A stretch of 64,000 nt of DNA. Origin: Chimonanthus salicifolius. Its lineage: Eukaryota; Streptophyta; Magnoliopsida; Laurales; Calycanthaceae. Below the pieces are notes generated by a model. The model did no database searches and was not told the origin of the DNA. It saw only the letters and a list, made by a program, of their open reading frames with translations. Below, piece after piece: positions 23,328 to 42,349 of this stretch. The stretch spans positions 7,088,207 through 7,152,206 of the forward strand of contig CM023536.1 of NCBI GenBank assembly GCA_013350335.1, in the 5' to 3' direction. The position numbers and the translations under genes are program-made. How positions within the stretch are numbered: the stretch's first letter is position 1; each line of letters opens with the position of its first letter.

Positions 23328-23780
23328 GTGTATTTTATTTTCAAAGATCATTGAGGTGTAGGCAAGAACCCAATAACCTCGTAATTGGTTTGTTTATTAT
23401 ATCATTTGATTCTTAACCATTGCCTTTGGATGAGTAGCATGTGTACCCCACATTATCCTCGTTTGGTAACTAAAAGATAAAAGTAAAAAATATCTATTTT
23501 CTCTATGTTTATCTATTCCACTCTCACTTTTGGAGCAAAAGGGTATTCAAAGTGTATTTTATTTTCAAAGATCATTGAGGTGTAGGCAAGAACCCAATAA
23601 CCTCGTAATTGGTTTGTTTATTATATCATTTGATTCTTAACAATTGCCTTTGGATGAGTAGCAGGTGTTACCCTACATTATTCTCGTTTGGTAATTAAAA
23701 GATAAAAATAAAAAATATCTATTTTATCTATGTTTATCCATTCCACTCTCACTTATGAAGCAAAAGGGTATTCAAAGTAA
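23328..23780. repeat. Tandem duplication, unit 224 bp
   Basis: Copies start GTGTATTTTATTTTCAAAG at 23328 and 23552 and run through GGGTATTCAAAG. They differ at only a few positions over the whole unit, indicating a recent duplication. No coding content. Confidence 0.9.
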
Positions 23781-23968
23781 TTACCCAATCCTGAATACTC
23801 ACCTCTGATTAGTCACTCCAGCAAAATTTTTCATTTATCCCTCATATGTCTTTGTTCTCCCTTATTGTCTTTTCCTTTCCTAGTTTCTTTTCCTTTCCTA
23901 GTTTATCATTCATTTAGCCACTGCCCTAAAACTCAATCTCATATCATTCCTTTGTGCTCTTCCTGAGA

Positions 23969-24078
23969 TTTACAAGCGGGGGTGCAAAATTCAGTATCGT
24001 CCAATATTATTTTCTCTCTTCTTTTTTTTTTTTTAAAAAATGGTCATATGGGCCGATATTTGCACCCCTGTTTACAAG
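23969..24078. mobile_element. 94-bp hAT-like MITE family B with perfect target duplication
   Basis: Element 23977-24070 starts CGGGGGTGCAAAATTCAG and ends GGCCGATATTTGCACCCCTG. It lies between identical octamers TTTACAAG. It is a deletion derivative that keeps little more than the two ends plus a TTTTTTTTTTTTAAAAAA core. Confidence 0.88.
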
Positions 24079-25221
24079 TATGAACAAGTATGAAATAATA
24101 TAAATAGGGATTTATTTTGAGAATTTTTACCGTTCTAATATTTAAGGTAATGATAAAACTATTTATTTATATTCAATTTAATAGTGAGAATTCAATTTGA
24201 CTTTTTATTAGATTGAAGTGGTGAATAGTTTGTAAATTTGTATTTCTCCAAAGTTGTTAAACCTCAAAATAGAACATCTAAAATATAAAAAAATTGAAAC
24301 ATCAAAACTATTAAAACACTAAGGCATGTTACTACGAAGAAAAAATTAAAATGAGTTCTAGTGTTCTACAATGGATCAAAAAAATATGAAAAGAGAGATT
24401 GAAAACAAGATATCACTAAATTTTTTTTAGAAAATTTTATTTTATGAGACAAATATAATAAAATATGAAGTGATGAGGAGCACCATTGTAGAGAAAATTT
24501 AAAATTCTATGAGAAGTGTGGAGTGATAGATTTGTAAGTCAAAATATACTACTTCATCATTTATATTATTGTTATAAAATAATAATATAATATACAAAAA
24601 AAACACAAAAATAAAAAATGAAAAATATGAAATATTGCATTGTATGAGTGGATGCGTTTTGATTGAAATATTGAATTGCTTCCCATAAAACTTTTTTTTT
24701 TCTCATATCTGTATGTAGAAGATTTGGACTATGTTTGAATGGAATAATGGGGTAATCTTTTATTGCCGTTGTTGGGTAATTAAAGAGTAGAATTAAAAAA
24801 TCGTCTGTTACTTTTGAAAACTCTTTTCGAAGGGTATTTATCTAAATGCAGTCTGAGATAACTATTGATTTGATTAAGTGAGAAAGTCATTAAAAAGTAT
24901 AAATTTAAAGAAAATTCTGTATATAAGAGAAATAATTTAAAGATTTTAATGAGATGTGAATGAAGTATTTGTCAAGTAAGCATTCTATTTAATGAGAGAT
25001 TGGGGCTTGCAGATGAACCAGGTGTACGGTGGATGACTTCTTACCCAAGACTGGAGCTTTGGCCTAAGTGTGAGAGTGGCAGAGAAGAAGAGAGAGGAGA
25101 GAAGAATGATGAGGTGGGCACTTGGGAGTTGCAGAAAAGAAGGCAGCAGCGAAAGCTGAATCCAGAAAAAAGAGCAGAAAGAAGCAAAAGCTCCTTTTTT
25201 CGACTTACAGCATAAAATCCT
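24079..25221. other. Upstream region of the BSK gene
   Basis: AT-rich to about 24980, then GA-rich from about 25060. No element is delimited. A GTATATAAGAG stretch near 24918 looks like a TATA box but is about 890 bp from the start codon, so it is not assigned. Confidence 0.35.
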
Positions 25222-25807
25222 TCCTTTCTTCTTCTCTTTACTACTGCAACCAATCAATACCCCACTGTTGCTCTTACTCTTACTCTTACTCTTTTACTAA
25301 TTTAATCCAATCTAATAATACTCTCACACAAACAACACAACAGAGAACAGAGTGAAAGAAGGAGAAAGAGAGAGAAGGAGAAGTCACAGAGAGGAAAGGG
25401 GAAAGGTTTCTAAAAGAAACACATCATCATATAGAGTGAAGAAAGTGAAACAGAAAGTGAAAGAAGAAACCTCCTCACATGCCCAAAACCCCTTACTTCC
25501 CTCCATCTTTTTCCTTTCCCCATTTTGCCCCTCCCTAGTCCCTAGCCTCCCCCATCTCTCTTTCTTCAAATCCTCCCATCCCCATCTGGTGGGTCTGTGA
25601 AAGGAAGACATCATCAAAACAGAGAAGGGAAGGCGAAGAAGAAAGTCACCCAATATTTCCTTTTCCCATCTTGCCCTTTCTCATTTTCTGTTTTTTTTTT
25701 CTCTTTATCCATGAAAATCCATTCTCACTCTCTTCAAGACCTTTTCTAGTTTCTCATTCTTCCCATCTCTAGACTTCTCCTTCTTTCTTCCGTCCTTTTG
25801 ATTTGGA
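25222..25807 (+). other. Probable BSK 5' UTR and proximal promoter
   Basis: A sharp compositional change to CT- and GA-rich sequence precedes the start codon: repeated ACTCTT units near 25270, GGAGAAAGAGAGAGAAGGAG near 25361 and long TTTCCC tracts to 25800. CT-rich leaders are common in plant 5' UTRs. The transcription start cannot be fixed. Short open stretches here on either strand are low-complexity by-products. Confidence 0.5.
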
Positions 25808-33478
<7,671 letters not shown>

Positions 33479-34758
33479 AAATGTATAGGTTTTACCTTTT
33501 CATTTTCCTGTATCTATCATCCATTTTCTTTGTTTTCTTGGGTATTTGCCTTTTTTTCTTAATAGTCTCTCTATTGTTGCAACATATTATATTTGCCATT
33601 TGGTGGGAGGGAATTCTGCAGTTTTAGAAGGGAAAAGCTTCAAAAAACTGCTGAACTTGAGTATGGCTCCATATACACTTTGACAATGCATTTGAAATTT
33701 AGAACCCTTTTGACAGCACCCAGGTGATTAGCCATTTTTCATCCAGAAATGCCTCAACAGACTGAGCAAATGCAGATAAATACGTTTTAGTGTATTCATA
33801 TCTTTGTTCTAAAGAAAAAATTTCAGTTCTTAGTGCTTGTTGCTTTATCTGCGTTATTTTTATGTATTTGCACCTCTGGTGTCTCTCTATCTATATTAAT
33901 ATATGAACCATTTCAAAAAAAAAAAATTCAGCTGGACGATGCCAGGTTTTTTGGAGTCCAAAATCATATTCTCTACTCACTCATCTAGCTGTCTGAATTA
34001 CATCTATTATTTAATTTGAATTTATTTCAAGTTGATCTCACCGTTGGATTAAAAGATCTATTAATACTGACTATATTTTGATTGTTGATTTTTAGACCCT
34101 TTATTTTTCAAGGCTTTTCAAATCTAATTGATTTGATTTTAAGAAGTATCAATCTGAAAATACTTTTCAAACTCACTATTGCTCATGGGTATCGTTGTCT
34201 ACTTTAAATAGATTCTGATTGGATAACTTAAAGAGGGTGATGCACATTGATGTATGCGCTTTATAGTGGTAGGGTTGATCAGTGGTATTGAGTTCATTTG
34301 AAAGGTTTATTGGTGAACTTATGGTGCGTCCAAAATCATTTTAATTGAATAAATAGATGTGTTTTTCTGGTTCTAAAGTTTGTGTAGTTTCAATCTTTAA
34401 TTTTTTATAGCTTTAAAACAAAATTGTGGATTCGATCTGATCAACATGATTTACCAAGTATGTTACTTTCAAATGTGAACTTTTCAAATAGGCCCATATC
34501 TATCCATATGTGGGGTAACATTATTCATCTTACGTGGGTTTGACAGTGTTTGGTGCAATATCAATTCCTATGATTTGGATCATTTGCAGAGTTGCAGGTA
34601 AATAACCTTTTTCTGCAAGCCCATGATTTTAGAGAGAGAAAAACAAAGTTGGAAACTTCAAATGGGAATTGCTGGACCTTAGGAAAGGAAAAGTAATTTT
34701 TTCTCACAACCCCTTAAAAATTAAGACAATTATTTCTCCCAATAATATCTAGCTATAT
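33479..34758. other. BSK 3' UTR and downstream intergenic
   Basis: The 3' UTR must begin at 33479; its end cannot be fixed. No other gene or delimited repeat is seen. Confidence 0.4.
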
Positions 34759-34943
34759 TTTCAAAATGGGTAGTGGTTTTTACACCTCCCATTTTCTCTA
34801 ATGGTACAATATTTTAAAAGAAATTTTCAAATTTGTCCTTGCTTTTAGGAAAGAGGAAATGAGAGGAGAGGAAGTAGGGGTAAATTTGGAAATTTATTTT
34901 AAAGGAAAAAATGAGAGTGCAAAAATCATTATCCTTTTAAATT
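34759..34943. mobile_element. Mutator-like MITE, older relative of 19285
   Basis: Element 34768-34934 (167 bp) starts GGGTAGTGGTTTTTACACCT and ends GTGCAAAAATCATTATCC. The flanks TTTCAAAAT and TTTTAAATT match at 7 of 9. Internal GGAAAGAGGAAA...GGGGTAAATTTGG words are shared with 19285-19458. Confidence 0.7.
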
Positions 34944-35481
34944 ACTATCATTTTCTACAAATGATAATCACAATATTTTACGATATTTTTTTAATAATTT
35001 TATGATATATATATATATATATTTTTTTTTTTTTATAATATGGATATTCTCATTGAAATCATAAAATCACTGTAAATCTCATATAAGGGATAAATTGAGT
35101 TGAGATCATGATTTCACAATAATTATCTTAAATTTCTATGCACTTTAAGTTCATACTTTCTAATACTCTCATATCACAATGAGCCATTGTTGGGCTTCAT
35201 AGGATAGGATTTTATATGACCACAATTCAATGATAATAATATAAAGGGCCTGCCTTGCTTCTTTTTTTCTTCTACAATATTCTACTTTTAGTATTTTAAA
35301 TTTTGATGAATAGTTGAAACATTTTTCAACATAATGATTCTTGAACAAACTTTGTAAACAAAGTCAATCTTCTTTGGAAATAAAATTTAGTTGAGATAGG
35401 ATGATAGACCATCATGATGGGTTCAACCCAAGAGACTGCATTTAATATGGATTTTTACCAAAAGTCCCATCGATCTTATTA
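34944..35481. other. Intergenic, AT-rich; nothing identified
   Basis: Includes an (AT)n run near 35007-35024. No gene. Confidence 0.55.
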
Positions 35482-35655
35482 CTCCTCTTTCCCATTTTAG
35501 TTTTCTCATTTTATTAAAGAACTTAAATTTGACTTTAAACTATCCTAACTGAGAGGTAATTCTCATTTATTTTCAACACACTTTATGCAAACGAAACAAC
35601 TATTTTGGGACAATTCCAAAATCTAAATGAGACAACTAAATTGGGACGGAGGGTT
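35482..35655. mobile_element. Stowaway-type MITE
   Basis: Left end CTCCTCTTTCCCATTTTAG after TA; right end CTAAATTGGGACGGAGGG before TTTAA. The inverted right end, CCCTCCGTCCCAATTTAG, is the classic Stowaway terminus. Internal ACTTTAAAC..., GAGAGGTAATTCTCAT and AACAACTATTTTGGGACAAT are shared with 50344-50542. Confidence 0.8.
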
Positions 35656-35763
35656 TAATATTTTAGAGTATTTCCAATTTTGTAGGTCTAAAATTGTATT
35701 CTCAATGGATCTTTTTAAAAACTCATTTATGTATAGGAACACATGAAGGATACTTTTATGGCT

Positions 35764-37171
35764 CCCCATTTAGACACAGACAGTTTCTGCCAGCAGACAC
35801 CGATTTTCAGTTTTTCGCTGGAAATTAAGATTCTGCCCCTTCCGCTCTGAATCGACCGATCGATTCCGCAGGGCATTTTCGCTTCGATCGATTGATCCCT
35901 TCTGCGTACAATAGTGCGATTGATTTTATAGGATCGTGCGATTGATCCCTTGAAAATGAACGGAAGATGCTACCTGCATAAATCGATCGATCGAAACGTA
36001 TATATGCGATTGATTATCTTTGCAAACACCAGCGGAAGAAATCGATCTATTGCTGCATCAATCAATTGATCGATTGATTCTGCATCAATCGATTGATTGA
36101 TTCTGCATCAATCGATTGATTGATTCTGTTAATGATAATTTATGCTACACTAAAATTTCCTCAAAAACTTTAAAGTTATTTTTTAAGTATTGTGTATTTT
36201 TAAAATTTCTCAAATTAAATATCCGGACTAATTACGATAATCTGATAAAAATACTTTAAGACTTTAAGGTCTTTTGACACTCCTAAATATGTTTTCGACA
36301 TGGCCGAGGAATACCTTTATTTGTAAAACACTCTGTTTTAAGCATTTAGGAGTGTTTTAAGCATTTGGGAGTGTCAAAAGAGCTTAAAGTCTAAAAGTAT
36401 TTTTATCAGGTTATTGTAATTAGTCTGGATATTCAATTTGACAAATTTTAAAAGTACACGGTGCTTAAAAAATAACGTTAAGGTTCTAAAGGAAAGATAA
36501 AATTTTAACGTTATTTTCTAAGCATTGTGTATTTTTAAAATTTCTCAAATTGAATATCCGGACTAATTACGATAACCTTATAAAAATACTTTAAGAGTTC
36601 AAGGTCTTTTGACACTCCTAAATGTATTTTCGGCACACCCTAGGGATACCCTTATTTGTAAAATACTGTGTTTTAAATATTTAGGAGTGTCAAAAGACCT
36701 TGAAGTCTTAAAGTATTTTTATCAGATTATCGCAATTAGTCCGGATATTCAAGTTGAGAAATTTTAAAAATATACAGTGCTTAAAAAATAACTTTAAAGT
36801 TTTAGAGGAAATTCTACTGTAACATAAATTATCATTAGCAGAATCAATCGATCATTAGCAGAATCAATATCGATTGATGCAGCAATCGATCGATTTCTTT
36901 CGTTGGTGTTTGCAAAGAGAATCAATCGCATATATACATTTCGATCGATCGATTTATGCAGGTAGCATCTTCCGTTCATTTTCAAAGGATCAATCGCACG
37001 ATCCCATAAAATCAATCCCACGATTCTACGCAGAAGGGATCGATCGATCGGAGTAAAAATGCGCTCCAAAATCAATTGATCGAGCGGAAGGGACAGAATC
37101 ATAATTTCAAGCGAAAATCTGAAAATCTGCTAGCAGAAACATATTCTAGGTTCCAATCGCCCAATTAAATG
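35764..37171. mobile_element. 1.4-kb foldback element with nested inverted repeats rich in ATCGATCGAT
   Basis: The outer arms, about 35764-36146 and 36812-37171, are inverted copies of each other. Both contain AATGAACGGAAGATGCTACC, ATAAATCGATCGATCGAAA and CTTTGCAAACACCA in mirrored order. Between them lie two further inverted pairs: 36147-36300 with 36345-36495, and 36505-36650 with 36675-36811. The inner arms share TATCCGGACTAATTACGATA and GGTCTTTTGACACTCCTAAA. RNA from either strand could fold into a very long hairpin. Open frames here only reflect the simple repeat. Exact edges and target duplication are unresolved. Confidence 0.8.
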
Positions 37172-37681
37172 GGTTCTTGACATATCTTTTTGTTTCTTAT
37201 TAGATTTATTTATTTTAAAACAATTTGGTACTGTGTTTTTTTTAATATAAAAATTCTATAAAGTATAAATAAAAAATCGAGGCACATAATATATATGCTT
37301 TCCAAAGTCCCACGCTACCCAAACCTTTAAAAGTGTATCCACCTTCACAAATATCATGATAACAAAGTTTTGCGAAAAACAACATGAAGATGAACTCAAA
37401 CATCCCAAATAAGAGCTCAAGGGATGCTTCCTATTTCTTCCTCGCCACCCTTTTTTTTTTTGATAATTCATAAAGGTACAATTATACGAACAGATGAAAA
37501 TTAGAGGTAAACATCAACATACGCCGAAGATACTACTCACAAATGTACCAGTATATGAGCAAGTATGTAAAGATTCTTGATGAATCTCGCTTTCCTTGTT
37601 TTTTTGTTCTTCCCATGTTCTTCAAACATCCAAGGGATTTTGCTACTCCTAATTATTATAAATATAGGTTTTTCATGTGAT
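37172..37681. other. 3' flank of the RING-CH gene
   Basis: Probable 3' UTR and intergenic sequence. A poly(T) at 37450-37461 followed by GATAATTCATAAAGG may be the tail of a minus-strand retroposon. Confidence 0.35.
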
Positions 37682-40600
37682 TCAGGATGGAACATTGAAG
37701 TGAAAAAGCCAAGAGATGACAAAGGCAAATACCATGCAAGCGAGCAGGAAATTGAGGAAGCGGTGCCCGTGCCAAATGCTTCTTGTTTCCTGCCTGCGGC
37801 GCAGATACTGTATTGCCTGTTTCATTCGACTGTTCTAAGACGATTTCAGGCTCAGTTGCAGTGACCACATTGCGAGCAATTGCACCACAGATCTCACATG
37901 TCCTGAAAACAGAACACAGCACAAAGAGTTCGATGAAATGCTTTCAAAATAGACATCTAGAGTGAAAGGAGTAAAAGGCACAAGTCAATAGCAAGAAGGT
38001 GAGTGCTAATTCAATGGAAAAGGAGTACAATAGCCATAGTTTTGATACTTTCCAAGTATGATCTGCAATTTCAATAGACACCACCCCTCATAACGCCCGC
38101 CCCCAATGTCTAAAGTGCAGTAGTGAGATCCCTAAGACAAATGATAACACCCAAAGAAATTTTTAATGTCATACTAGTACCAAATGCAACAGTCATTGTA
38201 ATTGTATGAGGCAGTAGCCTGTGATCAACTATTAAATTGTGACAATTTTAAAGTAAATTCTGTAAATTACATTGTCTGGATTACGGACAAGTCTTTAGTG
38301 GATTCACTTATTTGGGGTTTAAGCGGAACTCCCTTGACCAAGCGCATCCTTCGGATAACCGATCTTCATCTTCAAAGATAATTTGCATTCCAGCCAATGT
38401 GCAGTCTATTCTTACCCAGGATCTTTTACGGATAAGTTGATCAAAATGTAGCATTTCCGGTTTAGATATATGTATGTCAAAGAGTCATTACCGATAAACT
38501 TGTTCATATACTAATCAGAGTGGTAAACAGACTCTGAATCAACAAAATGGTCATAAAATACATTGGCAGCAATTAGAAACCAACAATCTACATCAAGAAT
38601 ACAGTTCAATAACAAAGAGAAACTACACCAATGACAAAGGATGGAGATAGGAATTATGAGAAAGGATGAAGCATAATTTCCAATGAAAACAAATAAAGAC
38701 ATGAAGTTGAAAGCTGTAAGTTGCAATGCCAAGAATTTGCATATGCCTATCCTGCCCCCAATACCAACAATGGCACCCAAGACTCGATGAATGCTTGTAT
38801 ACCCAATACTCCATGAATGTTGAAGTTCGTTACTTCCAAATTTTTGTAAATTTTCTTAGTTTTTAATGTTCCAAGGGAGTGATAACAACATTTTTTTTTA
38901 CAAATTTAGTGTTCAACATCATCATCAAATTGGGTCATGTCCAAAAGAAATATAGGAATCTATAAGATCTGTTTTTTGATAACATGGGTATCCCAACCCC
39001 ATAGTTAGAGCTGAGATTAATCCCATAAATACACAAAACCACACGCAAGTCTCATTTATCAGGTAAGCCCGAGAAGAGTCGAACTACTTGAGTAGCTACT
39101 AGAATGATGCATGTATTTGTAATTACAGAAGTCAAGTTCACACTTCTGTAAAGAAAAGGGTATGGAGAAGAAAGCAGGTTCTAATAATAGAAAGAAAAAA
39201 GAAATGAGAAACAAAGAAAGGGTAGGAATTCTTGGTGCCATCTACAGTTTTGGATATGCTTTAACTTGGTCAATTTGATTCCAAAATGCTTTCAATTACA
39301 AACTGCCTTTACTTTGTCTTATTCTTTTTCTTTTAAAAAGAAAGAAGTATCTTCTTATTAAAGTATTTTGCTATTGTGAGCTTTTAAATGTTGATAATTA
39401 CATGTATGCAGAACTGGACAGAATAACGAAAATGATCTTGTTCCACTAAAATTTACTGTTCAAAAAAAAAAAACCAAATAAACCTCTCTGATTGAAGAGA
39501 TCAAACCCAATCCCAAAACCCAGAACTCAATCCAAACATAAAATTCAGATAATTATGAAAAAGTCATGTGTGGTCCTTCTCTGAAAACAGAAAAAAAAAA
39601 AAAAAAAAAAGAGAGCAAAAGAGCAGAGAAAAAGGGTAATTATTGAATCTGTCGGAAACTGAAAGATTTGCATGTATTTCTCCAGTTGAAGATAAAAGAT
39701 TAAAAGGCAAATAGAATTAGTAAACAGTATCTACCTCTAAAAAGCAGTAAAACAGTATCTCTCTCTAGAAAATAAGTAACACAGTATCTGCTGATTTGCA
39801 GTACTCCTTCAGAAAAAAAAGAACATTATTTGAAAAGACAGAAAATAATTTAGAATATAAAAAGGCTAACAAGGGATAAAAAAAAGAAAAGAGAAATATA
39901 ACTATATGCCCACAATGACATCTGATCGATATCCACATGCCAGAAAATGAAGGAAGAAATAAATAAAATTTATGGTTTCTTCCAAACTCTAGAGTCGATC
40001 ACAAAAGATGGAATTTTGACAACCCAAAACACCTAAAACAGGTATCTAATATTAGCAAATTCCTAAAAGAAAATAAAATTAAAAGAAAAGAAAAGAAAAA
40101 AGAAACTGCTGGTACCCATGAATTCTCAAGAATCCTTGAAATCAAACACGAAGGTTGAATCTTTCAATCCATAATACATCTAAACAGGCATCAAATGTCA
40201 GCAAACAGTAGAAGCAGCAAATGGATATTAGCAAATTCTCAAAAGGCCTTAAAAATCAAGCAAAAAGATTGATTTTTTTTTTTTTTTGAAGCAGAGAAAA
40301 AAAAAACTGCAGAAACAACAAAAGGATTGCTGCAAATTCTGAAGAAAAGAGAAAAAAAAAAAAACTGAGAAATCGACCACAAAGGTTGAATCCTTACAGC
40401 TCATAAATATACATGCAACATGTCTCTAATGCCAGCAAACTTAAACACAAAAATGAGTACTAGAATTCTCAGAAAATTGAATTTGGACAACCCAAAGCAC
40501 CTCAAAAGGACAGCTACTGCCAGCAAAATTTATAAAAACAGCCAATGGGTTCCTCCAAAATCCAAGAACATGAAATCAAGAACAAATATTGAATCTTCAC

Positions 40601-41163
40601 AACAGATAAAATTTCCAAACAGAAGCTTATTGTCAGAAAAGTGTGTAAACACTAAATGGGTATCAGCCAATTCTCAAACACACAAAAAAAAAAGAGAAGA
40701 AGAGAGAAACAAATAAAAGTGAAAATAAAAAACTGGTTTAGTTCTTACAATCAGAATCAGTAAAATGGTATGCTTTACTGATTTTGCCCACTTACTTGTT
40801 CCCCCTTATTTTAAACCAGGCCTCGGCACACTGCTTATGAGCTGCACCCAAATCATCTTTGCAAGAACAACCCAATTGGATTGGAATCCCGGATTCCTGA
40901 TTCCCATTCTCCAAATTGAGATGGCAGATTCTGCAATTCTTATCTGCATTCCCCAAATGCACCTTAATCTCCAATTCCACATCTGAGCAGAAATCCGACT
41001 CTGAAGAAGAAGAAGAAGCCCGGCGGGGCTCCGCAAACCCGCCAACCTCAGGATCCGAATTGGACCCATATGTAGAATGCCAAGACTCCTCGGCGTCGGA
41101 AAAGGACAGGTTTCCGCGGCCTCCACCTGCAAGCCCTTCATTTGCGTTATGTCCTGATGCCAT
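37682..41163 (-). CDS. Membrane RING-CH (RINGv) zinc-finger protein, two exons, frame break in exon 2
   Basis: RING-CH proteins are membrane-anchored E3 ubiquitin ligases. Exon 1 is 41163-40796 and exon 2 is 37902-37682. The donor ...GGGAACAA|GTAAGT and acceptor TTTTCAG|GACATGT join in phase to read RGNKTCEICG. The finger is complete: C77-x2-C80-x18-C99-x-C101-x7-H109-x2-C112-x12-C125-x2-C128. The N-terminus is Ser/Gly-rich and acidic. Near 37785-37825 the frame must change by one base: upstream reads EQSNETGNTVSAP, downstream reads QETRSIWHGHRFLNFLLACM and a hydrophobic end closing ...FNVPS before TGA at 37684-37682. Without the shift translation runs to 37656 and loses the membrane segment. 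Causes could be an indel, sequencing error or an unrecognised tiny intron. Restored length is about 195 residues. Confidence 0.85.
37903..40795 (-). other. 2.9-kb intron of the RING-CH gene
   Basis: Contains poly(A) runs at about 39586-39610 and 40357-40364 and a poly(T) near 40272. A decayed retroelement phrase lies near 38968-39110. No nested gene is supported; open stretches at 38511-38814 and 40420-40716 are low-complexity. Confidence 0.7.
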
Positions 41164-41977
41164 TTGGGAGAGAACCCAGATGCAGAAACTTCATGAAAGA
41201 GTTCAAAAGGTGGAAGCTCTGCTAATGTTGGGAGAGCTGTTCCATGTTTATGAGAAGGAGATAAAGAAAGAACGGTAGAGAGGAAATCTAAATGAGTTTG
41301 TTTCTGATGTCATGTCAGTGTCTATTGGAGGTGGGATTGGTGCAGTGAAAAAGTGAAAGAAAGGTGGAATAGGTTGCAGCAGCCTTGCAGAGAGAAAGCA
41401 GAAGGATTAAGGAAGGAAAACAGGAAGTTTTGGTGCAGAGAACTGCAACTTTCTTGTCTGCTGTAATCAGAATGAAAAAAGAGAGAGGACAAACAGAAAC
41501 CACAGCTTGATAGCTTATAATCCTTATATTGTAGTCTGCAAAGGTAAAGACTGAAGAACAGCCATGGATGGTAGTGATAAAGGATGGGGTCTGTGGCCTA
41601 CCTGTTGATGGACAGTCTGATTGGCAGCACCCACTTCGACACTATCATTCATTTTCATAAAAAAAAGTAAATTAACTTTTGCCATTTTCAGTGCATCAAT
41701 CACGGGCTATGATTCTGTATATATATTTTTATATTTGAATTGATTATAATAGATAAAAATATTTATTTAATAAATTTTTTATTTTTTATTTTAATAATAT
41801 TTAATTTTAATAATAATACATCTATTTATTTTAGTTTTATATAGAATTTTATCATTTAATAAGATTATAGAGAACTTAAATATTTCCATTTGAACGTATG
41901 CTTCACTTGTCCTTCAACTACGTTAAGTTTTCACCCACTTGAATATATAGAGGTATTTTAAAATGAGAAGTTTATAT
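41164..41977. other. RING-CH 5' UTR/promoter and intergenic
   Basis: Mixed-composition sequence to about 41640, then AT-rich. No TATA position is assigned. Confidence 0.4.
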
Positions 41978-42349
41978 TAGGGGTGAAACTTGACCTGCAT
42001 GACTAGATTCAAGAAATTAAGTGGGTTAGATTTATATTTTTAAAATTAGGGTCGGATTGAATTGAAAAAAAAAAATTCAAATTAAATTTGAGTGAGGTCA
42101 GATCAAATTTTTTTAAAATTGACTTGATCTAATCCAAATTGACTCAACTCGACTCACTCAAAAAATTTAATATAGCACTCAGTTGAGTCAGGGCAACAAT
42201 TTAGGCCAGTACTTAGGTTGAGTCGGTCAGCAATTCAGTTCGGGTTGAGTTGAGCAATTCAGATCAGATCGATCGGATTCAATAAATTTTTATATAGGTT
42301 GGATTGAATTTATTAAGACCTAGTTCAACCTGCTCGAGTTTCAGCTCTA
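41978..42349. mobile_element. hAT-like TIR element, family A copy 3
   Basis: Starts TAGGGGTGAAACTTGACCTG and ends CCTGCTCGAGTTTCAGCTCTA, an imperfect inverted pair. The interior is rich in GACTCAACTCGACTCA and GGTTGAGTCGG words. No target duplication is clear. Confidence 0.6.

Noticed and set aside
25000..25800. Several overlapping open frames upstream of BSK
   Set aside because: Low-complexity GA/CT sequence typical of a 5' UTR gives long open frames by chance; none has a domain.
36794..37102. Open frames of about 100 residues in the ATCGATCGAT region
   Set aside because: They arise from the simple repeat in the foldback arm and have no homology signal.
40796..41278. Plus-strand open frame of 120 residues at 40916-41278
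   Set aside because: Antisense to RING-CH exon 1, whose zinc-ligand spacing and splice junction identify the true strand.
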